A program made the position numbers and the translations under genes. A stretch of DNA of 64,000 nucleotides from JACCXG01 sp963785755. Its GTDB lineage: Bacteria > Acidobacteriota > Vicinamibacteria > Vicinamibacterales > 2-12-FULL-66-21. The stretch covers positions 62,001 through 126,000 of the forward strand of contig CAWAXG010000032.1 of assembly GCA_963785755.1 (NCBI GenBank), read 5' to 3'. Numbering within the stretch: the first letter of the stretch is position 1; each line of letters starts with the position of its first letter. Positions 17,632-28,100 of this stretch are shown here, one piece after another. The notes beneath the pieces are model-generated. The model was not told the DNA's origin and made no database searches. It was given only the letters and a program-made list of their open reading frames with translations.

Positions 17632-18516
17632 GTGTCCTCCCCCCTGCCGCACACGCGATATCCGGTAGTCCCCATCCGCGCGTCGCTGACCCGCTTTGCA
17701 CCGGCGCCGACAGGATGGCTTCACCTGGGACACGTCCTGAACGCGTGTTACGTCTGGAACACGGCGGCCGCGCTCGGCTGCCATGTCCTGCTGCGGATCG
17801 AGGATCACGATCGTGAGCGCTGCCGGCCGGAATTCGAAACCGGCATCCTGGACGATCTCGACTGGCTGGGATTCACTCCGGATCTGTATCCGACCGAGTG
17901 CTTTCGGTCCGCACGCTGCGACGGCCGGCAGAGCGACCGCGAACAGGTCTACCGGGAAGCGTTGGATCGGCTCGTTCGCGACAACCTCGTCTACGCCTGC
18001 GACTGCTCGCGCCGAACGCTCGCGGGCCATGCGACTAATGACGAGCTGCAGCTCAACTCGGAACGCCGCTATCCCGGAACCTGCCGCGACCGCGGCCTGC
18101 CAGTTCGCGATGGCTACGGCTGGCGCGTGCGCATAGACGACTCGGTCGAAGAGTTCGATGATGCGCTGCTCGGCAGGCAGGTCCAGAAACCTCTGGATCA
18201 GTGCGGCGATATCCTGATCCGGGACCGCCTCGGCAACTGGACCTACCAGTTCGCTGCGACGGTCGACGACTACTGGCAGGATATCGACCTCGTGGTCCGG
18301 GGCGTGGATCTGCTCGAATCGACCGGCCGTCAGATCCAGCTGGCCCGGCTGCTCGGCCGGCCGGCGCCGCCCACCTACATGCACCATCCGCTCATCATGA
18401 AATCGGCGGATCAAAAGCTGAGCAAGTCGGATCGCGATACCGGCATCCGCGATCTGCGCGCCGCCGGCTGGTCGCGGGAGCGTATCTTCGCGGAAGTCGA
18501 GCGGCGCCATCGATGA
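17632..18516 (+). CDS. gluQRS: Glutamyl-Q tRNA(Asp) synthetase
   Basis: 294 aa, the size of the truncated GluRS paralogue without an anticodon-binding domain. It activates glutamate and attaches it to queuosine at position 34 of tRNA(Asp). The class-I HIGH-like motif is PTGWLHLGHV, the KMSKS-like motif is KLSKS, and the zinc site CDCSR with YPGTC is characteristic of this enzyme. ACYVWNTAAALG and LRIEDHDRERC are also typical. The start is the GTG at 17632, with no Shine-Dalgarno visible. The gene stands alone between a PilZ protein and a propeller protein. Confidence 0.92.
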   Translation: MSSPLPHTRYPVVPIRASLTRFAPAPTGWLHLGHVLNACYVWNTAAALGCHVLLRIEDHDRERCRPEFETGILDDLDWLGFTPDLYPTECFRSARCDGRQSDREQVYREALDRLVRDNLVYACDCSRRTLAGHATNDELQLNSERRYPGTCRDRGLPVRDGYGWRVRIDDSVEEFDDALLGRQVQKPLDQCGDILIRDRLGNWTYQFAATVDDYWQDIDLVVRGVDLLESTGRQIQLARLLGRPAPPTYMHHPLIMKSADQKLSKSDRDTGIRDLRAAGWSRERIFAEVERRHR

Positions 18517-18560
18517 CACCACTCGTCTTTCACTCTCCGCGTTTCACTGATCAGCCGTTG

Positions 18561-18566
18561 TAGTAT
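18561..18566 (+). promoter_or_regulatory. Putative -10 element of a leaderless transcript
   Basis: TAGTAT lies seven bases before the GTG at 18574, and no Shine-Dalgarno intervenes. No clear -35 element is seen. Confidence 0.4.
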
Positions 18567-18573
18567 CTGGACG

Positions 18574-19908
18574 GTGCCGACCCTCTTCGTTCTAGTCACA
18601 TCCCTGGTCGTGGTCCTCGCGGGTCAGCCCCCCACATGCGATGACGTATCCTCCTGCCGCCGGGCAGCGGCCGAGGCAGCGGAACGGCAGGAGTTCGAGA
18701 CGTTTCACGATCTTGCCTGGCGGGCGATGCAGAAGGGACGCCCGAACGATCCGGAATCCATGCTGCTCGTCGCCCGGGCGCAGAGTCTCAGCGGACGCCC
18801 TGCCGATGCCCTTGTCATGATCCGTCGTCTCATGGCGATGGGGATCGAGCTGAGCATCGTCAACGGCGACGATTTCCGTCGCGTCCGGGCGCTGCCGAAC
18901 TGGCCCGAAGTCGAAGCCGCGATTGCTGCCGGGGCCGCGACGGCGTCGCCGGCGCCGAAATCGTCGACGGCCGTGCGGAGCGAGCCGGCGACCCGCACGC
19001 TGGAGAAAACGTCCGCCGGAAAGCCGGCGTCAAAGCCTGAGCGTGCCGAATCGTCGGCGACGGTGAATGCGGCGCCCGCCTCGAGGAGAGGGCCAGCGGA
19101 CGCGATCCGGCTGCCGGCGTCGGACATCGAGCCGATCGGGCTCGCCTATGACAGCGTCTCGCGCCGCTTCGTGGTCGGCGATCGGCGTCAGAACCGATTG
19201 ATCGTCGCCGACGAAGTCTTCAAGCAGGTCAATGATCTGATCGGCGCCGGCTCGGGCGGCTTCGGCAGGCTCACGGCCGTCGAGATCGATCGAAGACGGG
19301 GGGACTTGTGGGCGACCAGCACGAACGACAACGGACGCGCGGCCGTTCACAAGCTGCAGCTGGTTTCCGGGCGGGTCCTGGCTCGCATCGAGGTACCGGA
19401 TGACTGGCTGCCGGCGACGCTCGTCGACATCGCCATCTCGGATGCCGGGATGCTGCTGCTCGTGGACGGCGCGGGCTCGCGCCTGCTGTCGGTAGCAACG
19501 TCGGGACAGTCATTCGCGGGTGCGGTGCCGCTCGGCGTCTTCTCCCCGACGAGTGCCGCACCCGCCAACGGCACCACCTACGTTGCACACACGGACGGGC
19601 TGTCCATCGTCAATGGCTTGCGGAATGTCGAGGCGGTGCGGCCGGCCAAGGGTGTCGCGCTCGCCGGCCTCCAGCGCATCCGCTGGCACCGCGGATCGCT
19701 CATCGCCATCCAGGACGACGGGCAGGGCGGAGATGCGAAGCTGGTTCGCATCCGATTCGCGCGCTCGGGCAGGACGGCGTCAGCGTTGGAGGTCCTGGAC
19801 GATCACGAGCCTGAGAAAGGATCGGCGCTGACCGTTTCGTCGAACAGCGCCTACTATCTCGCGCGCGGCCAGGACGGACCCTCAATCCGGCGCGTGCCGC
19901 TCCGCTGA
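18574..19908 (+). CDS. Exported helical-repeat and beta-propeller protein of unknown function
   Basis: 444 aa. A signal peptide (LFVLVTSLVVVLAG) is followed by a TPR-like helical part (residues about 25-120: SMLLVARAQSLSGRPADALVMI). A disordered Ala/Ser/Thr linker spans about 125-170. The C-terminal six-strand-repeat region is of SMP-30/NHL type (IEPIGLAYDSVSRRFVVGDR, LVDIAISDAGMLLLVDG). Start at the GTG 18574; a -10-like TAGTAT lies 7 nt upstream and there is no Shine-Dalgarno, so the mRNA may be leaderless. I cannot assign a function. Confidence 0.75.
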   Translation: MPTLFVLVTSLVVVLAGQPPTCDDVSSCRRAAAEAAERQEFETFHDLAWRAMQKGRPNDPESMLLVARAQSLSGRPADALVMIRRLMAMGIELSIVNGDDFRRVRALPNWPEVEAAIAAGAATASPAPKSSTAVRSEPATRTLEKTSAGKPASKPERAESSATVNAAPASRRGPADAIRLPASDIEPIGLAYDSVSRRFVVGDRRQNRLIVADEVFKQVNDLIGAGSGGFGRLTAVEIDRRRGDLWATSTNDNGRAAVHKLQLVSGRVLARIEVPDDWLPATLVDIAISDAGMLLLVDGAGSRLLSVATSGQSFAGAVPLGVFSPTSAAPANGTTYVAHTDGLSIVNGLRNVEAVRPAKGVALAGLQRIRWHRGSLIAIQDDGQGGDAKLVRIRFARSGRTASALEVLDDHEPEKGSALTVSSNSAYYLARGQDGPSIRRVPLR

Positions 19909-19933
19909 CAGCTCACGAAACGACGCCGGTCGA

Positions 19934-22351
19934 TCAGCTTTCCCGCAACGCCACCATCGGATCGATCCGTGTGGCGCGCCGCGCTGGCACATAGCACGCC
20001 AGGATCGCCACGGCGAGCAGCAACAGGGTGACGCCGGCGAACACCGTCCAGTCGCGGGGCTCGACGCTGAACAACAGGGTACGCAGATACTGCGCGAGCC
20101 CGAGGGACGCGGCCAGGCCGATCCCGAGCCCGACACCCGTGGTCAGCAGACCCTGCTTCAGGACGAGCGACAGGATCGACTGGCTGTCCGCGCCGAGCGC
20201 CTGGCGGATGCCGAACTCCCGCACCCGCTGCGCGACGTTGAAGGCGAGGACGCCGTAGATGCCAATCGACGAGAGCAGGAGCGCCACCGCGCCGAACAAC
20301 GCAAAGAGCATCATCGGCGCGCGGCGGCCCTCGAGTGAGCGGCCGACCCACTGCTCCATCGTCCGGACGTCGGCGATCGGCTGCTCGGGATCGAGCGACT
20401 GCACGGCGGCCCGCACCTGCGGCACCAGGTCGTTCGGGTCGAGCCGGGTCTTGATCACCAGCGCCATGCTCGGGCGCGGCTGCTGCGCGTTCGGATAGTA
20501 GATCCGCTCCTTCGCGACCGGCTGGCCGAGGTCGATACTGTTGATCGTCCCGACCACGCCGACGATTGTGAACTTCGCGCCGCCTCTTAGAATCTCCTGC
20601 CCGATGGGACTGCGCGTCGTGAAGTAACGGTTCACGAGATATTGATCGATGACGACGACGGGTGCGCTCTCACCTGTATCGGTTTCCGAGAACGCACGCC
20701 CCTGGAGAACGGGAATCTGCATCGCGCGGAAGTAGTCGCCGCCGACAACTTCCTGGCGACCGTGGGGCGCGGCCTCCGATGGACCTGGTGTATAGCCGAC
20801 GATTGAGTACGAGCCCGAGCTGACCATGCCGTTGAACGGCACGTTGGAGGTGAGGCCGGCCGCAGTCACGCCAGGGATGGCTCCGGCCTTCTCGAGCAGT
20901 CGCTGCCAGAACTGGCGCCGGGCCGGCGCTTCGGCGTATCGGCTCGCGGGCAGCGAGATCTGCGTCGTCAGCACGTTCTCGGTCGAGAACCCGGGATCGA
21001 CATCCATGATCCGCGCGAAGCTCTTGATCAGCAGCCCCGCGCCGACGAGCAACATCAACGCCAGCGCCGTCTCCACGACGACGAGCGAGCCGCGCATGTA
21101 GGACGTCGCGCGGCTGGCCGAGCCGCGCGTGCTGTCGTCCTTCAGCAGGGTCGACGCGTTCCCGCGAAGCACCGACAGCGCGGGAACGACGCCGAAGACG
21201 AGCCCGGTCAGCACCGCGAGCACGAGGGTGAACACGAGCACCACGGGGGACAGTGTCGCATCGGCGATCCCGGGCACCTGACGCGAGCTGAGCGCGATCA
21301 GGCCGCGGAGGCCGGCGTAGCCGAGCACGAGGCCGCCCACCGCGCCGGCGAGCGAGAGCACGACGCCTTCGGTGATCATCTGACGCACCAGGCGCCACTG
21401 ACCGGCGCCGAGCGTCGCCCGAATCGCGAGCTCGCGATACCGCCCGGTCGCCCGCATCAACAGCAGGTTCGCGACGTTGGCACAGGCGATGAGCAGCACC
21501 GCGAGCACGACGCCCTGCAGCGCGTACAGCGGCGCCCGCGCGTCGCCGACCAGCTGTTCGCGAATGTCGATCGCATAGCCGCCGAAGCCGCTCGTCCGCG
21601 CGAAGGCCTGTCGCTGCGGCAGCCGTTCGAGATTGCGATCGACGATGGTCGCCATCTGCGCGTTGAACTGCTCGATCGACGCGCCCGGCCTGAGCCGGGC
21701 GATCATCTGACTGAACTCGTTGCCCCGCCCCTGATCGGACGTCTGCTGCGGCGTGAACGAGAACGGCACCAGGATTCCGACGCCCGTCGCCGGCAGCCGG
21801 AAATCCGCCGGCAGGACGCCGACCACGCGATAGGACTCGCTGTTGACGCGGATGTCGCGGCCGACGAGCGAGGCGTCGCCGCCAAATCGGGACTGCCACA
21901 GCCCGTAGGTCAGGATGGCGTACTTGTCCGCCTCCGGCTTCGCTTCATCCTCGGTGAACCCCCGCCCGAGAAACGGCTGCCGGCCGAGCGTGGTGAAGAA
22001 CGACGGCGTGACCGCGAGCGCGCGAATCTGTTCGGGCTGCCCACCCTCGGCCAGATTGACCGCCCGTCCGGTGAACAGCGTGGCGTCTTCGACGGCCGGG
22101 GCCTGCGTCTTTCGATCGATGTAGTCGGGGATCGAGACGCTCGCCTGGGGCAATCCCATCTTCGGGTAGGTGTTCCAGACGAACACGAGCCGCTCGGCGT
22201 GGGCGTAGGGGAGCGGCCGCAGGAGAAGCTGATACAGCAGGCTGAAGATCGCGGTATTCGCGCCGATCCCGAGCGTCAGCGTCAGGACCGCGACGAGCGT
22301 GAAGAGCGGCTGCTTCCGAAGCGTGCGGATGGCGTAGCGGATGTCCTGCAT
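19934..22351 (-). CDS. ABC transporter permease, duplicated MacB/FtsX type (acidobacterial ADOP family)
   Basis: About 805 aa from MQDIRYAIRTLRKQPLF (22351); an in-frame ATG at 22393 would add 14 residues. Two copies of the MacB periplasmic core plus FtsX-like membrane region are present. The first begins TLGIGANTAIFSLLYQLL and has its FtsX helices at about residues 285-420, and the second ends with LLLAVAILACYVPARRATRIDPMVALRES (quoted in part: YVPARRATRIDPMVAL). Acidobacterial duplicated orphan permeases have this architecture and usually lack an adjacent ATPase, as here. They are thought to move peptides or lipids or to act mechanically across the envelope; the substrate is unknown. Confidence 0.9.
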   Translation of the reverse strand: MQDIRYAIRTLRKQPLFTLVAVLTLTLGIGANTAIFSLLYQLLLRPLPYAHAERLVFVWNTYPKMGLPQASVSIPDYIDRKTQAPAVEDATLFTGRAVNLAEGGQPEQIRALAVTPSFFTTLGRQPFLGRGFTEDEAKPEADKYAILTYGLWQSRFGGDASLVGRDIRVNSESYRVVGVLPADFRLPATGVGILVPFSFTPQQTSDQGRGNEFSQMIARLRPGASIEQFNAQMATIVDRNLERLPQRQAFARTSGFGGYAIDIREQLVGDARAPLYALQGVVLAVLLIACANVANLLLMRATGRYRELAIRATLGAGQWRLVRQMITEGVVLSLAGAVGGLVLGYAGLRGLIALSSRQVPGIADATLSPVVLVFTLVLAVLTGLVFGVVPALSVLRGNASTLLKDDSTRGSASRATSYMRGSLVVVETALALMLLVGAGLLIKSFARIMDVDPGFSTENVLTTQISLPASRYAEAPARRQFWQRLLEKAGAIPGVTAAGLTSNVPFNGMVSSGSYSIVGYTPGPSEAAPHGRQEVVGGDYFRAMQIPVLQGRAFSETDTGESAPVVVIDQYLVNRYFTTRSPIGQEILRGGAKFTIVGVVGTINSIDLGQPVAKERIYYPNAQQPRPSMALVIKTRLDPNDLVPQVRAAVQSLDPEQPIADVRTMEQWVGRSLEGRRAPMMLFALFGAVALLLSSIGIYGVLAFNVAQRVREFGIRQALGADSQSILSLVLKQGLLTTGVGLGIGLAASLGLAQYLRTLLFSVEPRDWTVFAGVTLLLLAVAILACYVPARRATRIDPMVALRES

Positions 22352-22446
22352 GGGGGCTTGGACGGGCGGGAACGCTGGAGAGTTTCTTGACACAGGCGAT
22401 TTTTGCCGCCAGGGGCATCCCGGCTGTCTGAGCGGTTCCGTTATTA

Positions 22447-22498
22447 CTCCCGTCCTTTCTGTTAAAGAAGTGCCTTCTGGCCGTAAGGAGCAAGCCCC
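22447..22498. repeat. Dispersed 52-bp intergenic repeat, copy A
   Basis: Aligns without gaps to 46928-46979 with about 45 of 52 positions identical. The core can pair as CCTT/AAGG around an 8-nt loop. Like copy B, it lies just upstream of the promoter and start of a plus-strand gene, here the FKBP gene. Confidence 0.7.
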
Positions 22499-22507
22499 CC
22501 GGTCTTA

Positions 22508-22513
22508 TATATT
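22508..22513 (+). promoter_or_regulatory. Putative -10 element of a leaderless FKBP transcript
   Basis: TATATT lies six bases before the ATG at 22520, and no Shine-Dalgarno intervenes. Confidence 0.4.
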
Positions 22514-22519
22514 CGGCCC

Positions 22520-22942
22520 ATGCGGACCGTTCTCAGCGTCCTCATCATGATCCTGATCGGCGCCGGATGTGAAAAGGCGGAGCCGGCGCCGCCCGACGTC
22601 GCCGCCCCACCCCCGAACTCGGTCAAGCACACCTCCGGCCTCTCGACCCGCGTGCTCCAGCCGGGAACCGGCCAGCGGCATCCGCGGGCGACCGACACGG
22701 TAGTCGTGCACTACAGCGGATGGACCACGGACGGGCAGATGTTCGATAGCTCGGTGCGCCGCGGACAGCCGGCGGAATTCCAGCTGAACGAGGTCATTCG
22801 CGGCTGGACCGAAGGAGTTCAGATGATGGTCGAGGGCGAGAAGCGCCGATTCTGGATTCCCGAGGAGCTCGCATACAAGGGCGTCTCCAGCAAGCCGCAA
22901 GGGATGCTGGTCTTCGACATCGAGCTGATACGGATCAAATGA
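22520..22942 (+). CDS. FKBP-type peptidyl-prolyl cis-trans isomerase, lipoprotein
   Basis: 140 aa. The lipoprotein signal ends in the lipobox IGAGC (Cys-17). One FKBP domain follows at about residues 40-140 with VVHYSGWTTDGQMFDSS, FQLNEVIRGWTEGVQMM and RRFWIPEELAYKG, the usual active-site pattern. It catalyses proline isomerisation during folding of exported proteins and should be tethered to a membrane on the periplasmic side. It stands alone and diverges from the ADOP permease gene. The short AT-rich promoter and repeat copy A fill the region between them. Confidence 0.93.
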   Translation: MRTVLSVLIMILIGAGCEKAEPAPPDVAAPPPNSVKHTSGLSTRVLQPGTGQRHPRATDTVVVHYSGWTTDGQMFDSSVRRGQPAEFQLNEVIRGWTEGVQMMVEGEKRRFWIPEELAYKGVSSKPQGMLVFDIELIRIK

Positions 22943-22957
22943 CCAGCGAGGGTCGGA

Positions 22958-24859
22958 TCAGTCTCGCTGCGTGATGGTGACGGTCTGGCCGGCAATCGTC
23001 AGCGTGCCGGTGCGCCCATTATTGGTCTCGTTCCGATCGATCTGGAAACGGACGTCGTCCGAACCGATTCTCGTCGCTTCTCCGTTGATCCGGATCCACG
23101 ACACATTGCTGGTCGCCGACCACGTGCACAACGGCGATGTCTCCACGTCCACTTCCCGGTTCTGCCGGTCGTCGTCGACTTCGATCGTCAGCGGACTCAC
23201 CTTGAAACTGCAGGCGGGTGCCGCCGTCTGCTGCACGGTGAAGGTCTGTCCCGCGATCGTGAGCGTGCCAGAACGCGCGGCGCCGACGGACGGCAGCACG
23301 GTATAGGTGACCTCGCCGTTGCCGTTTCCGCTGGCCCCGGACGCGATCTGGATCCATTCCGCATTGCTGACCGCCGTCCACGCGCACCCGGGGGAACCGT
23401 TGACGGTGACCTTGCCGGCACCGCCGGCAAACGATACCCCGGCGCTTTGCGGCGCGATCGTGAACGAGCAGCCCGGCAACTGATTGATGGTGACCGTCCG
23501 CCCGGCGATCGACACGGTGCCACTACGGGCCCCGGCATTGGTGGATGCGACGACGAGCTCGACGGTACCGCTGCCGGTGCGTGACGCCTGTCCGTTCAGC
23601 GTGATCCACGTCGCCGAGCTCGCGATGTTCCAGGGGCAGCCCTGCCCCGTGGCGACATTGACGGACACCGAGCCCCCTGCCGCCGCGACCGAATGCGTCA
23701 GCGGATTGACGTCAAAGGTGCAGCCCTGGCCCTGGGTCACGGTGAACGTCTGCCCGGCGATCGACACGGTGCCACTACGGGCCCCGGCATTGGTGGATGC
23801 GACGACGAGCTCGACGGTCCCGCTGCCGGTGCGTGACGCCTGTCCGTTCAGCGTGATCCACGGCGCCGAGCTCGCGATGTTCCAGGGGCAGCCCTGCCCC
23901 GTGGCGACATTGACGGACACCGAGCCCCCTGCCGCCGCGACCGAATGCGTCAGCGGATTGACGTCAAAGGTGCAGCCCTGGCCCTGGGTCACGGTGAACG
24001 TCTGCCCGGCGATCAGCGCCGTTCCCGATCGCTCGGTGCCGCCGCTCGGAGCGACCGTGAACGCGACCGCGGCGGGACCTTCTCCAGCGGCGGGCGACAC
24101 CGTCAACCAGCTCACGCTGCTGGCCGCCGTCCAGGCGCAGCCGGCGCCGGTCGCAATCGCAACCGATCCGGATCCGCCGGCGGGCGCGGCGGCGAACGAT
24201 GACGGGGTGATCGCGTAGGCGCAGCCCTGCGACTGCGTGATATCGAACTGCTGACCGGCGATTCGGATTGCCCCGCGGCGCGATACTCCCGCGGACGGCA
24301 TCACCTCGAAGAGGAGCGGCGTCGATCCTTTCCCGTTCGCGTCGGATCGCAGGACGATCCAGTTGACATCGGACTCGGCTCTCCACGTACACAGCTCGCT
24401 CGAGGCGCGGACTTCCACGCGGCCGGATCCGCCCGACTGCCCGAACGCCATCGCCGTATCGGCGAGCGTGATCACGCAGTCCGCGGCCCCCTGCGTCAGT
24501 TCAACGCGGGTATCGTTCAGGATGACGGCGCCGCGCCGGGTCACGGGATCCGGGTTCCTGGCGGCGGTGAACTCAACCGCTCCATTTCCCTGACCGGTGC
24601 TTCCGGATCTCAGCGTCAGCCACTGCCCTTCGATTGACGCGGACCACGTGCATTCACGCTCAGCGGCAACGTTGACCGTGCCGTTGCCGCCCTGCGCTGG
24701 AACGGTGGCATTGCCGGACAGCGTCACGCCGCAGCGGGTCAGCGATGTCGGTGAGGTTGACGTCTTCGTGGACGAGCCGCAGCTCGCCACGGCGATCAGA
24801 GCGAGAACGCTTGAAATGGCTGAGATGCCCCGTGGGATCGGCGTCGTCATGATCTGCAT
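22958..24859 (-). CDS. Surface lipoprotein with tandem BACON-type repeats
   Basis: 633 aa; an alternative start is at 24850. The lipoprotein signal ends VASC. Seven repeats of about 84 residues follow, each with the pattern C-x-(W/I)-(S/N)..W(I/L)..G..G.V..V..N....R.G...IAGQ.(F/V)..(T/V).Q, the hallmark of BACON domains (for example CTWSASIEGQWLTL, CAWTAASSVSWLTV, CTWSATSNVSWIRI). These domains bind carbohydrate or protein at the cell surface in other bacteria. Two central repeats are almost identical at the DNA level (see the 252-bp duplication). It converges with the FKBP gene. Confidence 0.9.
   Translation of the reverse strand: MQIMTTPIPRGISAISSVLALIAVASCGSSTKTSTSPTSLTRCGVTLSGNATVPAQGGNGTVNVAAERECTWSASIEGQWLTLRSGSTGQGNGAVEFTAARNPDPVTRRGAVILNDTRVELTQGAADCVITLADTAMAFGQSGGSGRVEVRASSELCTWRAESDVNWIVLRSDANGKGSTPLLFEVMPSAGVSRRGAIRIAGQQFDITQSQGCAYAITPSSFAAAPAGGSGSVAIATGAGCAWTAASSVSWLTVSPAAGEGPAAVAFTVAPSGGTERSGTALIAGQTFTVTQGQGCTFDVNPLTHSVAAAGGSVSVNVATGQGCPWNIASSAPWITLNGQASRTGSGTVELVVASTNAGARSGTVSIAGQTFTVTQGQGCTFDVNPLTHSVAAAGGSVSVNVATGQGCPWNIASSATWITLNGQASRTGSGTVELVVASTNAGARSGTVSIAGRTVTINQLPGCSFTIAPQSAGVSFAGGAGKVTVNGSPGCAWTAVSNAEWIQIASGASGNGNGEVTYTVLPSVGAARSGTLTIAGQTFTVQQTAAPACSFKVSPLTIEVDDDRQNREVDVETSPLCTWSATSNVSWIRINGEATRIGSDDVRFQIDRNETNNGRTGTLTIAGQTVTITQRD
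23500..24003. repeat. 252-bp tandem duplication inside the BACON gene
   Basis: 23500-23751 and 23752-24003 are the same sequence with about two base differences, and each encodes exactly 84 residues. This points to a recent in-frame unit duplication or gene-conversion event. Confidence 0.9.
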
Positions 24860-25101
24860 AGCTCGAGCCGTTGCCGGGCTCTACCGCAGCCGCGGTGTGC
24901 TCAAGAAGCCTGCCATCACGGCTCGGCAAGGGGGCGATGCGAATGTCGTGAATTTCGCTGCGGTTTTCAGCGTCCGGGCGAGTCAGGCTGCAAAGGGAAC
25001 CCGCGACAGCGGGCGGAAGCGTGGCGGTCTACGGTAACGGCCTTCTCAACCGCGGTTGGTGCTCTACCGCAAGTTGGTAGCGCTTGGCAGCCGGCGTCCG
25101 T

Positions 25102-28100
25102 TCACGAGAGCAGCCACTCGAGATCCTCTGGCTGCAGCGCCTTCATCAGGCCGGCGTCCTCCGAGAAGATCGCGTCGGCCAGCTCGCGTTTACTCCGCTG
25201 CAGCTCGGCAATCTTCTCTTCGACGGTGTCGCGGGCGATGAGGCGGTAGGCGAAGACATGCTTCGACTGGCCGATGCGATGGGCCCGGTCGATCGCTTGT
25301 GCCTCGACCGCGGGGTTCCACCACGGATCGAGAAGGAACACGTAATCGGCCGCCGTCAGATTCAGCCCGAGACCGCCGGCCTTCAGACTGATCAGGAACA
25401 CCGGGCACCCGGCATCCTCCTCGAAGCGCTGCACACGCTCGGCGCGGTCGCGGGTGCGGCCGTCGAGATACTCGTAGGTGATGCCATCGCGCTCGAGGTG
25501 CGGCCGCAACAGGCCGAGCAGCGTCGTGAACTGCGAAAAGACGAGCGCCTTGTGCCCCTCCTCGGTGATCTCACGAAGCCGCGACAGGAGCATCTCGAAC
25601 TTCGCGGACGGTTCGGCCGTGCGCTTCTCGTCGACCAGTCCGATGTGGCTCGCGGCCTGGCGCAGCCGCAGCAGCGCTTCGAGCACCTGCAGCTTCGACC
25701 GGTTCATCCCTTTGCTCGCGACCGTCGCGAGCAGTTTCCGGCGGTAGTGCGCCCGCAGGTCATCGTAGAAGCGACGCTGGGCGGGTTCGAGCTCGCAATG
25801 GATCGTCTGCTCGACCTTCGCGGGCAGCTCCGGCGCAACCTGCTCCTTCGTCCGGCGCAGGATGAACGGCCGGAGCGCGCGGCCCATGAGCGCGAGATCG
25901 ATGCGGTCGGCGCGATCGCCGCGGCCGGAAGGGGCAATCGCCCGGCCGAACGCCGCCGCCGGTCCGAGGAAGCCGGGATTGAGGAATTCGAAGAGGCTCC
26001 ACAGCTCACCGAGATGGTTCTCGATCGGCGTACCGCTCAACGCGAGACGATGACGGCCGCGAAGGAGCCGCGCCGCTTTGGCGGACGCGGTCGCGGCGTT
26101 CTTGATCGCCTGGGCTTCGTCCAGGATGACGTAATCGAACTCGTGCTCGGTGAGGACCGCCGCGTCGCGGCGCAGCGTTCCATACGTGGTCAGCAGCAGG
26201 TCGTACTGATCGACCTGTGCCGAGGTGCGATCGTCTCCCGTGTATTCCAGGATGCGGAGGTCGGGCGCGAACTGCGCCGCCTCGTCAATCCAGTTGAAGA
26301 CGAGCGATTTCGGCACCACGGCAACCGAGGTGCGCGGCGTCCCCGACTCGCGCGCGAGCCGGCGCGATTCCAGCAGCGCGAGCACCATGACCGTTTTGCC
26401 GAGCCCCATGTCGTCGGCGAGGCATCCGCCAAAACCGAACTGGCGCAGGAACGCGAACCAGCCGAGCGCGTCACGCTGGTAGTCGCGCAGGCGGCCGTGG
26501 AACGTCGACGGCGGATCCTGGGGACGCAGGCCGCTGAACTGCGCGAGCTCGGCGCGCGCCCGCGCAAACGCCTCGTCCACCTGCACGGACGGTTGGGTCT
26601 CGATCAGCGCGTCGAGCAGCGCGGTCTGCGTCGGGCGATAGCGCACGTGATCGCCGTTCGTCTCGCCAAACGACGCGACACGCGCATACCGCCGGAGCCA
26701 CTCTTCCGGCACGAGGCCGCGGCTGCCGTCATCGAGCAGCACGGTCGCTTCGCCGCGCCTGAGCGCGGCGAGCAGTTCGGCCATCGACGTCGACCGGCCT
26801 TCGCCGAAATCCACGCGCCCGTGCAGCTCGAACCAGTCGATGCCGGACTTCACCTGAACCTCGAGGCTCCTGGCGGCGCGGAACGTGCGGCCCTCTGCCT
26901 CGACGTGCCACCCTTCCTCCACCAGCGTCTTGACCGCCTCGGGAAAACGCTCGACCGCAATGGCAAGCGTGTCTTCCTGCGCTTCGAAATACCACGGCTT
27001 GTGAAATCCCAGCCGGTGGAGCCGCCGCAGCGCCTCCGCTTCTGCGGACTGCCGGCGTCTGATCATCCGGCGCCGCTCGGCATCGTAGCTTCCCGGTCCA
27101 GGCCTGGCGGACACGATGCTGCCGCCGTAGTCGAACTGGACGGCCGCTTCCAGTTCCTCTCGCGTCCCGTAGCCCTGAGGTTTGGGCGACCTCGCGATCC
27201 TGATCCTGGGCCGCGGCTCCGCGTCGATGACGTCGTAGCGCAGCGGATCCGGAAGCCTCGCCGGTTCGACGTTGGACTGCGCCATCGTTTCGACGAGATC
27301 GGCCGAGGCCTCAGCCGGCACCACCACCGGACCCGAGCGGCGCAGCTCGGCCAGCCATGCGAACGTGCCGGCATGATTCATCCGCGACAGCATGCCGCTC
27401 GCAACCAGAAACCCGCGCGCGAGGACGAGGTCTGGCTCACTCGGGCTCACTCGCTGTTCGCCTCGAACGAGCGCCCCATCGACATGAACCCGCCCATCGT
27501 CCTGGATTCCGACGTCGAGTTGAAACACCCATGGTGGGCCGCCGTCCCATCCCAGATCCTCGAGCTCGGAAGAGCGTCGTTCAGATCGACGATGACCGGA
27601 CGCGGCGTCGGCCGCGACCTGCTGCCGGAGGTGCAGGCGTCCTGACTGCGCGAGCAGAGGCAGAAGGCGATCGGCCAGCGGACCGTGAAGCTGGAACGAC
27701 GTGCGCGAGTAGACGCTCGCGTAATTTCCCAGCAGATCGTTCGACTCCGACGCGCCGATCAGCAGCGGCAGGATATCGCGGTCGGCTTCGTCCGATAGCT
27801 GCTCGACTTCGCCGAGACCGATCGCCGCCGGCTGCGGCTTTCCCCACTCACCGTTCTTTTTGCGGAGGCGCCACATCACCTGGACGATCGGCAGTCCGGC
27901 TGTCTCGGTCGCCTCCTTGTCGATCACATACAGGATCTCGCCCTGCGTGTAGCGCGAGGCGGCAATGGGTGACTGCCGGACGACGTGCTGTTGAACGCTC
28001 GAGAGGAAGCGGCGCCACGGTTCCGCCGGAGCGGCTGGCCGTGCGATGGCGGCGGTGGCTTGACGATCCGCGCGCGCGCTCCGGTAGTTCGGCTCGAGAT

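Noticed and set aside
25056..25090. A possible tRNA-like or terminator stem (GCTCTACC/GGTAGCGC) before the helicase gene end
   Set aside because: Only a short imperfect stem; no cloverleaf, anticodon arm or T-loop could be formed.
25084..27645. A long plus-strand open frame of over 850 codons opposite the SNF2 helicase
   Set aside because: It has no recognisable domain and an Arg/His/Glu-rich composition, and it mirrors the strongly conserved helicase on the other strand.
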